A stretch of 64,000 nucleotides of DNA from Pararhodobacter sp. (lineage in GTDB: Bacteria; Pseudomonadota; Alphaproteobacteria; Rhodobacterales; Rhodobacteraceae), in contig NZ_JAUCBZ010000015.1 in assembly GCF_034676545.1 (NCBI RefSeq), positions 3,069,001 to 3,133,000 on the forward strand, written 5' to 3'. The translations under genes were made by a program, and so were the position numbers. The notes under the pieces are model-generated. The model had not been told where the DNA came from. It was given only the letters and a program-made list of their open reading frames with translations, and made no database searches. Shown one piece after another: positions 8,290-17,554 of this stretch. Each line of letters starts with the position of its first letter. Position 1 is the first letter of the stretch.

Positions 8290-9698
8290 GGCTTGGCCAA
8301 CTGGGCGGGCAGCCCCTGCGCCCAGGCCGAAATCGTGCCCGCGCCAAGGCAGACCACGATATCGCCGGATTTCGCCTCGCGCAGCACCAGGGCCGCAAGA
8401 TCCTCGGCCGAGCCGATCGCCGTGGCGCTGGGGTGGCCCTGCGCCTGGATGGCCGCGACCAGCGTGTCGCGATCCGCCCCCGGAACCGGGTCTTCGCCCG
8501 CCGCATAAACCTCGGCAATCGCCACCACATCTGCCCCCGCAAAACAGGTCGTGAAATCGGCAAACAAGGCGTGAAGGCGCGAGTAGCGATGCGGCTGATG
8601 CACGGCGATCACCCGCGCCCCCGGCTCCACCGATTGCCGCGCGGCCTTGAGCACGGCGGCGATCTCGACCGGGTGATGTCCGTAATCATCGATAATGGTC
8701 ACACCATCGACCTCGCCCACGCGCGTAAATCGCCGCCCGACCCCCTGAAACCCGGCCAGAGCGGCGCGGATATCGGTGTCCGACATGCCCAGTTCCAGCC
8801 CCACGGCCACCGCCGAAAGCGCATTCGAGACATTGTGATCGCCCGGCATCGGCAATGTCAGACTTTCAATTATCCGACTATTTGCCCCCTGTTTCACCCG
8901 GATATCAAAGTGGGCCTGTCCCTTTTTATACGTCAGACCTCTGGCCTGCACATCAGCCTCATCCCCGAACCCAAAACTGACCATCCGCCGATTGCGCAGG
9001 CGTTTTGCCAGAGCCGCGACCTCGGGGTGGTCGATGCACAGCACCGCCAGCCCATAAAACGGGATACGCCCGACAAAAGCATCGAACCCGGCGCGCAGGG
9101 CGTCGAAACTGCCCCAATGCTCCATATGTTCGGGGTCGATATTGGTCACCACCGCGATATGCGTCGGCAGCAGGTTGAACGAGCCGTCGCTCTCATCGGC
9201 TTCGACCACCATCCAATCGCCACTGCCCGCCCGCGCGTTCGAGCCATAGGCGTGCAGCACGCCGCCGTTGATCACCGTCGGGTCAAATCCGCCCGAATCC
9301 AGCATGGCGGCCATCATCGTCGTGGTTGTCGTCTTGCCATGCGTCCCCGCCACCGAGATCGTCCGGCGCAGGCGCATCAACTCGGCCAGCATTTCGGCCC
9401 GGCGCACCACCGGCAGGCCGCGCGCCACCGCCTCGGCCATCTCCGGGTTGCTCGGCTTGATTGCGGTGGACGCGACAATCACCGCCGCCTCGCCGATATT
9501 CGCCGCCGCATGCCCGACATGGATCACCGCCCCCAGCGAGGCCAAACGGTCGGTGATCGCACTGGCTTTGGCATCGGATCCCTGCACGCGAAACCCCGCG
9601 CCCAGCAGGATCTCGGCAATGCCGGACATGCCGATCCCGCCAATGCCGATGAAATGCAAAGGCCCAAGGCCCGGCGGCAACAAGGTGGAAACGCTCAT
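8286..9698 (-). CDS. murC: UDP-N-acetylmuramate--L-alanine ligase
   Basis: MurC is the first Mur ligase; it adds L-Ala to UDP-MurNAc with ATP in the cytoplasm. The 470-residue length is normal. The N-terminal Rossmann motif FIGIGGIGMSGIAE, the P-loop AGTHGKTTTTTMM, the central motif VVEADESDGSF and the C-terminal DDYGHHPVEI are all present. ATG at 9698 gives MSVSTLLPPGLG. It is 12 bases after murG and overlaps the small gene downstream. Confidence 0.97.
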   Translation of the reverse strand: MSVSTLLPPGLGPLHFIGIGGIGMSGIAEILLGAGFRVQGSDAKASAITDRLASLGAVIHVGHAAANIGEAAVIVASTAIKPSNPEMAEAVARGLPVVRRAEMLAELMRLRRTISVAGTHGKTTTTTMMAAMLDSGGFDPTVINGGVLHAYGSNARAGSGDWMVVEADESDGSFNLLPTHIAVVTNIDPEHMEHWGSFDALRAGFDAFVGRIPFYGLAVLCIDHPEVAALAKRLRNRRMVSFGFGDEADVQARGLTYKKGQAHFDIRVKQGANSRIIESLTLPMPGDHNVSNALSAVAVGLELGMSDTDIRAALAGFQGVGRRFTRVGEVDGVTIIDDYGHHPVEIAAVLKAARQSVEPGARVIAVHQPHRYSRLHALFADFTTCFAGADVVAIAEVYAAGEDPVPGADRDTLVAAIQAQGHPSATAIGSAEDLAALVLREAKSGDIVVCLGAGTISAWAQGLPAQLAKP

Positions 9699-9710
9699 AC
9701 GCGGTCGCTT

Positions 9711-10826
9711 TCAGGCAGAGGGTGGACCGGCGAGACGTTCGGCAACATCCGCCAAACGCATCGCGGCATCCGGAAGCCCAAGCGTGGTGGCGGCCTGCGC
9801 CATACGGCTGGCGGCATCCGGCGTGGTCAGGATCATCTCGATCTGTTCGGCCAACGCCTCGGGGGTGAACTGGCTTTCGGGCATCAGCACCGCGGCCCCG
9901 GCCTCGACCAACCCGCGCGCATTGGCGGTTTGTTCGTCGCGCACCGCCGCCGCATAGGGCACCAGGATCGCCGGGCGGCCGATCACCGTCAGATCCGCCA
10001 CGGTCGAGGCCCCGGCCCGCGCGATCACCAGTTGCGCCTCGGAAAACCGGCGCGGCACATCGGCGAAAAACGAGTCCACCTCGGCCGGAATATCCGCCGC
10101 GTCATAGGCCATATACACCCGCTCCAGATCCTCTGGCCGCGCTTGCTGGGCCACGCGCAGATGCCGGCGCAAGTGGTCCGGCAGCAGGGCAATCGCCGCT
10201 GGCACCACGTCCGACAGGATCCGCGCGCCTTGCGAGCCGCCGATCACCACCAGGCTCATCGGGTAGTCGCCCGGCGCAATATACGGCGCCGCCGCCTTGT
10301 CGCGCACCGCAGCGCGCACAGGATTGCCGGTGTGCAGCCCCTCGACGCCACTGGGCAATTCTGTTGGCCAAGTGCCGCAGGCAACCGCCGAAACGCGCGG
10401 CGCAAAGATTTGGTTCACCCGGCCCAGGACGCCATTCTGTTCATGGATCAGGCGTGGGACGCGCAGCACCCAGGCCGCGCCAATGGCCGGAATTGACGGA
10501 TAACCACCGAACCCGGCAACCACCGCCGGGCGGTCCAGCACCATTGACGTGATCGCCGAGGCCATGCCACCCAGCACGCGAAACGGCACCACAAGTTTAG
10601 CCAAAGCGCCACCGCGCGCGAAAGTCGCCGACGAGACGACGCGCCGCTCGACCGCCTCGGGGAATGCGCTGGAATATTGCGCACCCCGGGCATCGGTCGA
10701 CAAGACCACCCGCCAGCCACGCGCCAGCAATTCCTCGGCCAAGGCCTGCGCGGGGAACATATGCCCCCCCGTCCCGCCAGCCGCAATCACCGCCAGAGGG
10801 GGTCTTTTCGCCCTGTTCGAAGCCAT
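9711..10826 (-). CDS. murG: UDP-GlcNAc:lipid I transferase MurG
   Basis: MurG is the GT28-family glycosyltransferase that converts lipid I to lipid II on the cytoplasmic face of the membrane. The glycine loop AAGGTGGHMFPAQAL is near the N-terminus, HEQNGVLGRVN in the acceptor half, VIGGSQGARI in the middle and ARAGASTVADL in the donor half. The length is 371 residues. The ATG at 10826 overlaps the ftsW stop by one base (TGATG), which sets the start. Confidence 0.97.
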   Translation of the reverse strand: MASNRAKRPPLAVIAAGGTGGHMFPAQALAEELLARGWRVVLSTDARGAQYSSAFPEAVERRVVSSATFARGGALAKLVVPFRVLGGMASAITSMVLDRPAVVAGFGGYPSIPAIGAAWVLRVPRLIHEQNGVLGRVNQIFAPRVSAVACGTWPTELPSGVEGLHTGNPVRAAVRDKAAAPYIAPGDYPMSLVVIGGSQGARILSDVVPAAIALLPDHLRRHLRVAQQARPEDLERVYMAYDAADIPAEVDSFFADVPRRFSEAQLVIARAGASTVADLTVIGRPAILVPYAAAVRDEQTANARGLVEAGAAVLMPESQFTPEALAEQIEMILTTPDAASRMAQAATTLGLPDAAMRLADVAERLAGPPSA

Positions 10827-11992
10827 CAACGCCCCCGTGTCAGCATGATATCCTGAATTCCACCCTGCGGGCGGGTCCGCGTCAGGGCAAGCAACATGCC
10901 CAGCATAATCCCCATTGCCAACAAAGACGAGCCACCTTGGCTGATGAACGGCAAAGTCATGCCTTTGGCCGGCAGCAAGCGCACCGCCACACCCATGTTG
11001 ATCATCGCCTGCGCCGAAACCATCGCCACCAACCCGGCCCCGGCCAACCGCGTGAACGGATCGCGTTCGCGGGTCAGGCGTGACAGGGCGCGCAAGCAGA
11101 TGACGGCATAAAGGGCAATGATGAAGGCCACCAGAATGAAGCCATATTCCTCGGCCGCGACGGCAATCACAAAGTCGGTATGCGCGTCCGGCAGCTGCCA
11201 TTTCACCTGACCTTCGCCCACGCCCATGCCAAACAAACCGCCCTCCTGAATGGCCGATGTGGCATAGCCCAATTGCGAGCGCGCATCGACTTCGGCGGCC
11301 AGATAGCCGTCAATGCGGCGCGCGAAATGCTCCGAGCTGTGATAGGCGAAGACGCCCCCCATGCTCGCAAGTCCCGCCAGCCCGAGGATCACGAACATCG
11401 GTGCGCCCGAGATGAAATACATCACCCCCCAGCCGAACAGGATCAACACGGATTGGCCGAAATCGGGCTGCAAAACCAGCAGGAACACGGTTGCCAACAC
11501 CACGGCCAGCGACAGCGATTTGCCCGGCGGCCCGTTCAACGCCTGCCCCGAGGCCAACAGCCACGCCGCCGCCACTGCCAGACACGGTTTCACGAACTCC
11601 GAGGGCTGGATGGTGGTAAAGCCAAAGCTGAGCCAGCGCACCGCCCCCTTGCCAAAATCGCTGCCGATGAAGGGCAAGGCGGCCAGCGTGACAAAGCCGA
11701 TGCCAAACCCCAACACGCCCCAGCGCCGGATGGTTTCGGGCGACTGCATCGACACCACGAACATCACCAACATCGACATCGCCGCATACAAGGTGTGACG
11801 CTGGAAATAGTAGAACGGCGAGACATGGTTGCGCGCGGCCAAGGGTGGCGACGACGCCAGCGCCAGCAACAGGCCAACGCCCACCAGCAACAAGACGCAC
11901 GAGATCGTCCAGCGATCGACCGTCCGCCACCAACGCGACAAAACCGGTTCGCCCGAGTAGACGGGCATGGTGCCATGGACCATTTCTGTCAT
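10826..11992 (-). CDS. ftsW: Lipid II polymerase / division protein FtsW
   Basis: FtsW is a SEDS-family integral membrane glycosyltransferase that polymerises septal peptidoglycan with its cognate PBP. The 388-residue protein has about ten hydrophobic segments. SEDS landmarks include QPDFGQSVLI, GVMYFISGA, AEEYGFI and LPAKGMTLPFISQGGSS. The start is the ATG at 11992 (MTEMVHGTMPVYSG), although its ribosome site is weak. It is translationally coupled to murG; upstream lies rarD rather than murD directly. Confidence 0.95.
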   Translation of the reverse strand: MTEMVHGTMPVYSGEPVLSRWWRTVDRWTISCVLLLVGVGLLLALASSPPLAARNHVSPFYYFQRHTLYAAMSMLVMFVVSMQSPETIRRWGVLGFGIGFVTLAALPFIGSDFGKGAVRWLSFGFTTIQPSEFVKPCLAVAAAWLLASGQALNGPPGKSLSLAVVLATVFLLVLQPDFGQSVLILFGWGVMYFISGAPMFVILGLAGLASMGGVFAYHSSEHFARRIDGYLAAEVDARSQLGYATSAIQEGGLFGMGVGEGQVKWQLPDAHTDFVIAVAAEEYGFILVAFIIALYAVICLRALSRLTRERDPFTRLAGAGLVAMVSAQAMINMGVAVRLLPAKGMTLPFISQGGSSLLAMGIMLGMLLALTRTRPQGGIQDIMLTRGR

Positions 11993-12099
11993 GTGAGACT
12001 GCTCTCTATGCCTGTGTTTCGCCCGTTTTCCGGGTCTGAACGGCAGTCTAACGCGAATGCGCACGCAAAGCCAGAGTCTTGCAGCGCGCTCTTTCGCCG

Positions 12100-13008
12100 C
12101 TATCCGGCGCGCAGCCGCCGCCGCCGCTGCACCAGCAGATCCGCCGAATACAGCGCCAACGCCAACCAGATCACCGGAAACGCCACCCGTTTCGCGCCCT
12201 CGAACGGCTCTCCGAACACCAGCACCGCGATCAGGAACACGAAAGTCGGCGCGATATACTGCATCAAGCCAATGGTCGTCAGCCGCAACTGCTTGGCACC
12301 ATTGGCATACAGCATCAGAGGCACCGCCGTCACCACACCGCAGCCGATCAGCAAGACAGCATCCAGAACGCCGGTCGCCCCAAAACGCAGATCACCCTGC
12401 CACCACAACCACAGCACATATCCCACGCCAATCGGACTCAACAGGATCACCTCCAGCGTGAACCCCTGGTTCGGACCAATCGGCAACGCCCGCTTGAACA
12501 ACGCGTAAAATCCCCAACTGAGGGTCAAGGACAGCGATAGTAACGGCAGACTGCCGGCCTCCCAGGTCAACAGCGCCACCGCCGCCCCCGCCAACGCCAC
12601 CGACGCCCATTGCGCCCGCGTCAGGGTTTCGCGCAGGATCACAGCGCCCAGAAAGATCGAGAACAGCGGGTTGATGTAATAGCCCAATGCCGCATCCAGC
12701 ACCCGCCCGGATTGGATCGCATAAAGATACACGCCCCAATTGACCGATACCAACGCCGCCGTCAGCCCCGCCATCGCCAACAGTCGTGGCGACACGATTG
12801 CCGCGCGCAAATCCGCGGTGCGCCCCAAAGCCAGCAAGACCAACAGCGCGACCGGCACCGCCCAGATCACGCGATGCACCAGAACTTCGGGCAGCGGTAT
12901 GTGATTGAGCAAATGCAGATACAGCGGCAAGGCACCCCATATCAAATAGGCTGCCAAGGCCAGTAAAAATCCTCTCAGACTATCGCCGCCGTGACCGTGA
13001 CTGCTCAT
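12100..13008 (-). CDS. rarD: EamA-family transporter RarD
   Basis: RarD proteins are ten-helix inner-membrane drug/metabolite transporters with uncertain substrate. Visible features are the N-terminal LAAYLIWGALPLYL, the family-typical ALGYYINPLFSIFLG and GLMQYIAPTFVFLIAVLVFGE, and a basic tail QRRRRLRAG. The length of 302 residues matches the family. ATG at 13008 follows a GGTGGGTGG stretch. It sits in the same direction between murD and ftsW, genes usually adjacent or near each other, so it looks like an insertion that kept the operon direction. A role in wall synthesis is not implied. Confidence 0.9.
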   Translation of the reverse strand: MSSHGHGGDSLRGFLLALAAYLIWGALPLYLHLLNHIPLPEVLVHRVIWAVPVALLVLLALGRTADLRAAIVSPRLLAMAGLTAALVSVNWGVYLYAIQSGRVLDAALGYYINPLFSIFLGAVILRETLTRAQWASVALAGAAVALLTWEAGSLPLLSLSLTLSWGFYALFKRALPIGPNQGFTLEVILLSPIGVGYVLWLWWQGDLRFGATGVLDAVLLIGCGVVTAVPLMLYANGAKQLRLTTIGLMQYIAPTFVFLIAVLVFGEPFEGAKRVAFPVIWLALALYSADLLVQRRRRLRAG

Positions 13009-13019
13009 CCACCCACCCC

Positions 13020-13092
13020 GTCTTTGTTCACCAAAATATCCTGGGGGGTGAATTGGCCGCAGGCCAAGAGGGGGGCAAAGCCCCACCCCTTT
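13020..13092. repeat. Dispersed intergenic element, copy 1 (full type)
   Basis: It begins with CTTTGTTCACC, continues AAATATCCTGGGGGG and TGAATTGGCCGCAGGCC, and ends in a G-run/C-run hairpin (GGGGGGC...GCCCC). The same layout recurs at 40219-40281 and inverted at 42331-42404 and 50603-50671. It fills the murD to rarD gap. Confidence 0.8.
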
Positions 13093-13127
13093 TTCACATC
13101 TCCAATAGGCATTTACCCACGAGGCAC

Positions 13128-14516
13128 TTACCCACGCGGCAACCCCTGCACAAGTGCGGTAAAATGCTCGCCCCGTTTTTCGAAATTCGGGTATTGATCG
13201 AAACTCGCCGCCGCCGGGGCCAGCAACACGACCTCCCCGGCCTCCGCCTCGCCCGCCGCACGCGCAACCGCCTGATCCATCGTTTCGCAAATCTCATACG
13301 GCACGGCACCAAGCTGCAAGGCAAAATCGCGCGCCGAGTGACCGATCAGATAGGCTTTCGCCACCGAGGCCAGATACGGCACCAGCCCGGCAATCCCGCC
13401 CTCCTTGCCAAGCCCCCCGGCGATCCACCGGATGCGGGGAAAGGCTTGCAACGCCTTGGCGGCACTATCCACATTCGTCGCCTTGGAATCGTTCACATAC
13501 CGCACGCCGCCAATCTCGGCCACCAACTGGCTCCGATGCGGCAGGCCGGCAAAACTGGCCAATCCCGCCTCGATCTGACGCGGGGCAACCCCCAGACTGC
13601 GCAGCGCCGCATAGGCCGCACAGGCATTCTGATGATTATGCGCGCCGGGCAATCCGGCCATCGGACGCAGATCAATCGACGCCACCTGCCGCCCGCTACG
13701 CCACTCCGCCAGAAACCCCTTGCGCGCAAAGACGCTCCAGCCCGCGCCCTGCAATTTCTGCCCCGAGGACACCCGGATCACCCGCGCATCCTGCGGCCCC
13801 TCGCCCAGTTGCATCGCCAGATTGCGCCCCTCGACCTCGTCGACGCCAATCACCGCGCGGGTCGGCGCCCCCTCCGAGAACAGCCGCCGTTTGGCCGCGA
13901 AATAACCACCCATCCCGCCGTGCCGATCCAGATGATCCGGCGACAGATTGGTGAAGATCGCCACATCCGGGGCCAGATGCCGCGCCAGATCGGTCTGATA
14001 ACTGCTCAACTCCAACACCACGACGCCATCCTCGCCGGGCAGATCAATCGCCAGAACGCCGGTGCCGATGTTGCCCGCCATGACGACCTCGCGCCCGGCC
14101 TCCGCCAGCAAATGCGCGATCAGCGCCGTGGTGGTCGATTTGCCGTTCGACCCGGTGACGCAAATGACCTTGGGCGGGAAGTCGTCGGCGGCCAAGGTGC
14201 GAAAGAAAAGCCCGATGTCGTTGTCCACCGGGATGCCCTGCACAAGGGCGGCCGCGATCACCGGATGCGGCGCCGGGTACAGATGCGGAATGCCCGGAGA
14301 GGTGATCAAGGCCGCCAATCCGTCCAGCGCGCCGTGCCGGGTCAGGTCTATGGGCGCAAACCCCGCCGCCTCGGCCTTGGCCCGCCCCTCGGGGCTGTCG
14401 TCCCAGGCACAAACCTCGGCACCGCCCGCCGCCAGTGCCGCACAAGTCGCCAGCCCCGACCGGCCCAGCCCCAGAACACCAACGCGTGCGCCCTCAAACC
14501 CTTGAACGGTAATCAT
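13128..14516 (-). CDS. murD: UDP-N-acetylmuramoyl-L-alanine--D-glutamate ligase
   Basis: MurD adds D-Glu to UDP-MurNAc-L-Ala using ATP. The 462-residue protein has the N-terminal nucleotide fold VGVLGLGRSGLATC, the P-loop TGSNGKSTTTALIAHLL, the substrate motif LELSSYQ, and VNDSKATN with a following GGLGKEG in the C-terminal domain. The ATG at 14516 has a strong AGGGGAA site. It is the first cell-wall gene of the cluster in this window; mraY and murE/murF are not beside it, since tRNA genes come next. Confidence 0.97.
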   Translation of the reverse strand: MITVQGFEGARVGVLGLGRSGLATCAALAAGGAEVCAWDDSPEGRAKAEAAGFAPIDLTRHGALDGLAALITSPGIPHLYPAPHPVIAAALVQGIPVDNDIGLFFRTLAADDFPPKVICVTGSNGKSTTTALIAHLLAEAGREVVMAGNIGTGVLAIDLPGEDGVVVLELSSYQTDLARHLAPDVAIFTNLSPDHLDRHGGMGGYFAAKRRLFSEGAPTRAVIGVDEVEGRNLAMQLGEGPQDARVIRVSSGQKLQGAGWSVFARKGFLAEWRSGRQVASIDLRPMAGLPGAHNHQNACAAYAALRSLGVAPRQIEAGLASFAGLPHRSQLVAEIGGVRYVNDSKATNVDSAAKALQAFPRIRWIAGGLGKEGGIAGLVPYLASVAKAYLIGHSARDFALQLGAVPYEICETMDQAVARAAGEAEAGEVVLLAPAAASFDQYPNFEKRGEHFTALVQGLPRG

Positions 14517-14600
14517 TTTTTCCCCTGCACAGATTGCGTGCCTCCCAGAGTATCCGAGAGGGCCGCCAAGCGGAAGGGCCAGACCAAAGGCAGGGAAAAA

Positions 14601-14677
14601 TGGCGCGGTTGACGGGGCTCGAACCCGCGACCCCCGGCGTGACAGGCCGGTACTCTAACCAACTGAGCTACAACCGC
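14601..14677 (-). tRNA. tRNA-Asp (GTC), copy 1
   Basis: A 77-base cloverleaf. The acceptor GCGGTTG pairs with CAACCGC, then G73 and an encoded CCA. The D arm is TAGCTCAGTTGG, the anticodon stem CCGGC/GCCGG encloses CTGTCAC (anticodon GTC), and the T arm has GGTTCGA. It differs from copy 2 by one base in the T stem. Confidence 0.97.
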
Positions 14678-14937
14678 GCGTGAGCCGTCAATTAGGCGAA
14701 GCGCCGGGGGGCGTCAAGGATTAAAAGCGCGCACCGTGACGCTTTGTCATCCCCAAGACGCCAGGCGAATTGGAATTTCGCGCCGGCGCTCCGCCCCGCG
14801 AGGCTAGGCCACTTGCGCCAAATGTCAGCCGCTGCCGCATCCCGGGCCAAAAGCCGCGCCCCACGATCTGGCCTCTGTGGGGAAACCCCGGTGTTGAACG
14901 AACCCTTCGGCAGGCCACGCGCCGTTATGTGAAGCAA

Positions 14938-14962
14938 GGTGCGTGCAAGCACACACCCTACC
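14938..14962. repeat. Palindromic repeat, copy 1 (inverted, variant)
   Basis: Arms GGTGCGTGC and GCACACACC around AA, followed by CTACC. It matches the third unit at 36427-36451 and is in opposite orientation to the other copies. Confidence 0.75.
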
Positions 14963-15037
14963 CTCTGTGGACACGGAGCGCGCGGACGTCACCTCGGATC
15001 ATCGCCCCTGCGCCAACATAACGCCCTCACGCGCCTT

Positions 15038-15059
15038 CATCTTGCCAAAAATACTCACC
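15038..15059. repeat. Dispersed intergenic element, core-only copy
   Basis: CATCTTGCCAAAAATACTC is identical to the core of the copies at 45004 and (inverted) 50671. No G-rich hairpin accompanies it. Confidence 0.6.
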
Positions 15060-15202
15060 TCAAGGCCACACCCCGCACACTCGGCCGAGCATTCCGCCGT
15101 CGGGCGGCCACTCTTGACATCAGGTAAACGCTTCCATCCAAGCCCTTGATTTCACAAGCCCACCATTGTGTCCCACAGGGGGACACCCCAGCAGACGTCA
15201 TG

Positions 15203-15227
15203 AAAAAAGGCCCCACAAAGGGGGCCT
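15203..15227 (-). terminator. Terminator after tRNA-Asp copy 2
   Basis: Stem AGGCCCC (15208-15214) with GGGGCCT (15221-15227), loop of 6, followed on the minus strand by six T. It lies 10 bases past the tRNA 3' end. Confidence 0.9.
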
Positions 15228-15236
15228 GAAATCAAG

Positions 15237-15313
15237 TGGCGCGGTTGACGGGACTCGAACCCGCGACCCCCGGCGTGACAGGCCGGTACTCTAACCAACT
15301 GAGCTACAACCGC
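15237..15313 (-). tRNA. tRNA-Asp (GTC), copy 2
   Basis: A 77-base cloverleaf with anticodon GTC and encoded CCA, the same as copy 1 except for one T-stem base (GAGTCCCG here, GAGCCCCG in copy 1). The tandem copies are about 560 bases apart on the same strand. Confidence 0.97.
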
Positions 15314-15378
15314 GCGATGACCGGGGGATATCCGCCCGCCGCCGGGTCGTCAAGCGCGAAAAGCGCGCAACTGTCAGC

Positions 15379-16146
15379 TCAGGTCAGCGCCCGTCGATGC
15401 GCCCAGCTTCCCTGCGCCAGAACCACGAGATAGGCGAGATCCGTCAACAACAAGACCGTCCACGGCCGCATTGCCAGCGCCCCGGCAAACACACCGACGC
15501 CGAGCAGGACCCAGATCGCGCGGTTTCGCGGTACGGCCAGCCCCTTCGGCGAGGGGGTTGGGAGCCGCGAAATCATCAGCAGCCCGATCATGCCGACATA
15601 AAGCGCAACCGCAATCGGCCATTGCCGCATATCGACCCAATCCGCCAGCGAGACGTAAACCGGCAAAAGGGCCAACATCGCGCCTGCGGGTGCGGGAACA
15701 CCGACGAAATGCGCGCGACCCGGTGGTGGAGGCGCATCGCGATTGACGTTGAACCGCGCCAGACGAAGGCACGCGCAGATCACATAGACCAGCACGAACA
15801 ACCACCCCAACCCGGGCAACCCTTGCAGCACAAAATGATAGACAAAAATCCCGGGTGCCACGCCGAAACAGACGAAATCGCTGAGTGAATCCAATTCGGC
15901 CCCAAAGGAGCTTTCGGCATTCAACTTGCGCGCCAACAGCCCGTCGATTCCGTCGATGATCGCCGCCAAAACCAACAGCGCCGCGGCGACCTGATACGAA
16001 TCTTGCAGCACATAGCGGATGGATGTCAGCCCCGCGCTGAGCCCCAGCAGCGTGACCAGATTGGGGAGCAATTGCACCAGCGGCAACGACCGGCGGTCCG
16101 CGCTGGCGGTGTCACTCTCGGTCGGTTGCGTCTGCGGATCGGTCAT
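15379..16146 (-). CDS. pssA: CDP-diacylglycerol--serine O-phosphatidyltransferase
   Basis: PssA makes phosphatidylserine from CDP-diacylglycerol and serine in the inner membrane. The CDP-alcohol phosphotransferase motif is complete: DGLLAR, eight residues, G, three, D, three, D (within DGLLARKLNAESSFGAELD then SLSD). The 255-residue protein has about eight hydrophobic segments, typical of the type II enzyme. The ATG at 16146 begins three bases after the psd stop, so psd and pssA form a two-step phosphatidylethanolamine operon, transcribed psd first. Confidence 0.95.
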   Translation of the reverse strand: MTDPQTQPTESDTASADRRSLPLVQLLPNLVTLLGLSAGLTSIRYVLQDSYQVAAALLVLAAIIDGIDGLLARKLNAESSFGAELDSLSDFVCFGVAPGIFVYHFVLQGLPGLGWLFVLVYVICACLRLARFNVNRDAPPPPGRAHFVGVPAPAGAMLALLPVYVSLADWVDMRQWPIAVALYVGMIGLLMISRLPTPSPKGLAVPRNRAIWVLLGVGVFAGALAMRPWTVLLLTDLAYLVVLAQGSWAHRRALT

Positions 16147-16149
16147 GGC

Positions 16150-16848
16150 CTAGCGAACCTCTGCCAGGCGCGCCGTTTCATCTGATGCAAGATCCGCCAA
16201 CACGGTTTCTCCGGCAACCATGGTTTGCCCCAACGAGACCAATGGATGCACACCGTCGGGCAGGTAAACATCCAACCGCGACCCAAATCGGATCATGCCA
16301 AACCGTTCCCCCGTTTCCAGCACATCACCGGGCTTCACGTCGCAAACGATTCGGCGCGCGACCAATCCGGCGATTTGCACCACGGCGATTTTGCGCCCAT
16401 CCGCCATGTCTATGGCGACGGAGTTGCGCTCATTGTCGCTGCTGGCTTTGTCCAGAGATGCATTGAAGAACTTTCCCGGGCGGTAAGAGACGGCACTGAC
16501 AGTCCCGGCGATTGGCGCGCGATTCACATGACAGTTAAACACGTTCATGAAGACGCTCACGCGCATCATGGGGTCCGTGCCCATGCCCAATTCAACGGGC
16601 GGGACGGCGGGTTCGATCAGCGAAATCACACCGTCAGCGGGGCTGATCAACAAGCCCGCGCGTTGCGGCGTATGCCGTTCAGGATCCCGGAAAAAATAAT
16701 AGCACCAGACGGTCAGAACCACGCCAATCCATCCCAGCGGCTGCCAGATCAGAAAGAGCACCAAGGTCACGGCGGCAAAAATTCCGATAAAGGGATACCC
16801 TTCGCGGTGGACGGGTTTGATCACGGTCGAAAGCATCGAGTCTGACAT
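16150..16848 (-). CDS. psd: Phosphatidylserine decarboxylase proenzyme
   Basis: Psd decarboxylates phosphatidylserine to phosphatidylethanolamine. It is a pyruvoyl enzyme that self-cleaves at a Gly-Ser bond, here in the motif RFGSRLDVYLP, so Ser becomes the pyruvoyl group of the small subunit. At 232 residues it belongs to the shorter type, with two N-terminal hydrophobic segments and FMNVFNCHVNRAP in the middle. ATG at 16848 has AGGAATTCCG upstream. It is cotranscribed with pssA. Confidence 0.95.
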   Translation of the reverse strand: MSDSMLSTVIKPVHREGYPFIGIFAAVTLVLFLIWQPLGWIGVVLTVWCYYFFRDPERHTPQRAGLLISPADGVISLIEPAVPPVELGMGTDPMMRVSVFMNVFNCHVNRAPIAGTVSAVSYRPGKFFNASLDKASSDNERNSVAIDMADGRKIAVVQIAGLVARRIVCDVKPGDVLETGERFGMIRFGSRLDVYLPDGVHPLVSLGQTMVAGETVLADLASDETARLAEVR

Positions 16849-16966
16849 CGGAATTCCTGATTGAGGTCTGCGCGATTGCTATAGCCCCTTTCCCGCACAA
16901 CGCAAAGCACCTCGTGCCGGGCTTCACCTTGGCACGAGATATTTAACGTCGCGTGAATATTGCGCC

Positions 16967-17554
16967 TCAGGTGGCGCGAATGGCGTTTACGGTGGCAATG
17001 GCGCGGGCAATGGCCGCCTCGGTATCCAGCGCCGAGGTGTCGATGATCACCGCGTCAGCCGCCGGTTTCAACGGCGCATCGGCGCGGTTCCTGTCGCGCT
17101 CATCGCGCGCGATCACATCGGCGAGGACCTCTGCCTCATTGCCGCCGACTTCCAGCCAACGACGATGTGCCCGGACTTCGGGGCTGGCGGTGATAAACAG
17201 TTTCACCGGTGCATCGGGGCAAATAACCGTGCCAATGTCACGACCGTCCAGAACCGCGCCGCCCTCGCGGGCCGCAAATGCACGTTGGAAATCAAGGAGT
17301 GCGGCGCGGACCTCTGGTATCACGGCGACCTTGCTGGCGGCCTCGCTGGCGGCCATGGACCGCAAATCATCACGTTGCAGATCCTCGGTGGTCAGGGTGC
17401 GCGCGGCGACAATCGGATCGCCGCCCTTCGCGCCCACGGCCCGGTACAACAACCCCGTGTCAAGATGCGCCAAGCCAAACTGCGCGGCCAGGGCCCGGCT
17501 GATCGTCCCTTTGCCCGCCGCCGCCGGACCATCCACCGCCACTGTAAATGTCAT
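16967..17554 (-). CDS. cmk: Cytidylate kinase
   Basis: Cmk phosphorylates CMP and dCMP for nucleic acid and CDP-lipid precursors. The P-loop VDGPAAAGKGTISRALA is at residues about 7-23, LDTGLLYRAV binds CMP, and the motif DGRDIGTVICPDA is followed by the lid region RDERDRNRADAPL. The 195-residue length is at the short end of the family. ATG at 17554 has GGGAG seven bases upstream. It follows aroA and a small membrane protein, a variation on the common aroA-cmk order, but rpsA does not follow. Confidence 0.95.
   Translation of the reverse strand: MTFTVAVDGPAAAGKGTISRALAAQFGLAHLDTGLLYRAVGAKGGDPIVAARTLTTEDLQRDDLRSMAASEAASKVAVIPEVRAALLDFQRAFAAREGGAVLDGRDIGTVICPDAPVKLFITASPEVRAHRRWLEVGGNEAEVLADVIARDERDRNRADAPLKPAADAVIIDTSALDTEAAIARAIATVNAIRAT

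Larger units (their letters stand above)
14678..15236. other. Non-coding stretch between the two tRNA-Asp genes
   Basis: About 560 bases with no open frame I can support. It contains one palindromic repeat (14938-14962), a short core copy of the second repeat family (15038-15059) and the terminator of tRNA copy 2. The rest shows no recognisable gene or decayed gene. Confidence 0.6.

Noticed and set aside
8040..10496. Very long open frame of over 800 codons on the plus strand
   Set aside because: It is antisense to murC and murG, whose motifs are unmistakable. Its composition (Arg, His, Gln, Gly) is that of a shadow frame in high-GC DNA.
14678..15236. Possible integrated element between tRNA-Asp genes
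   Set aside because: No integrase, attachment-site duplication or phage-like gene; only short repeats are present.
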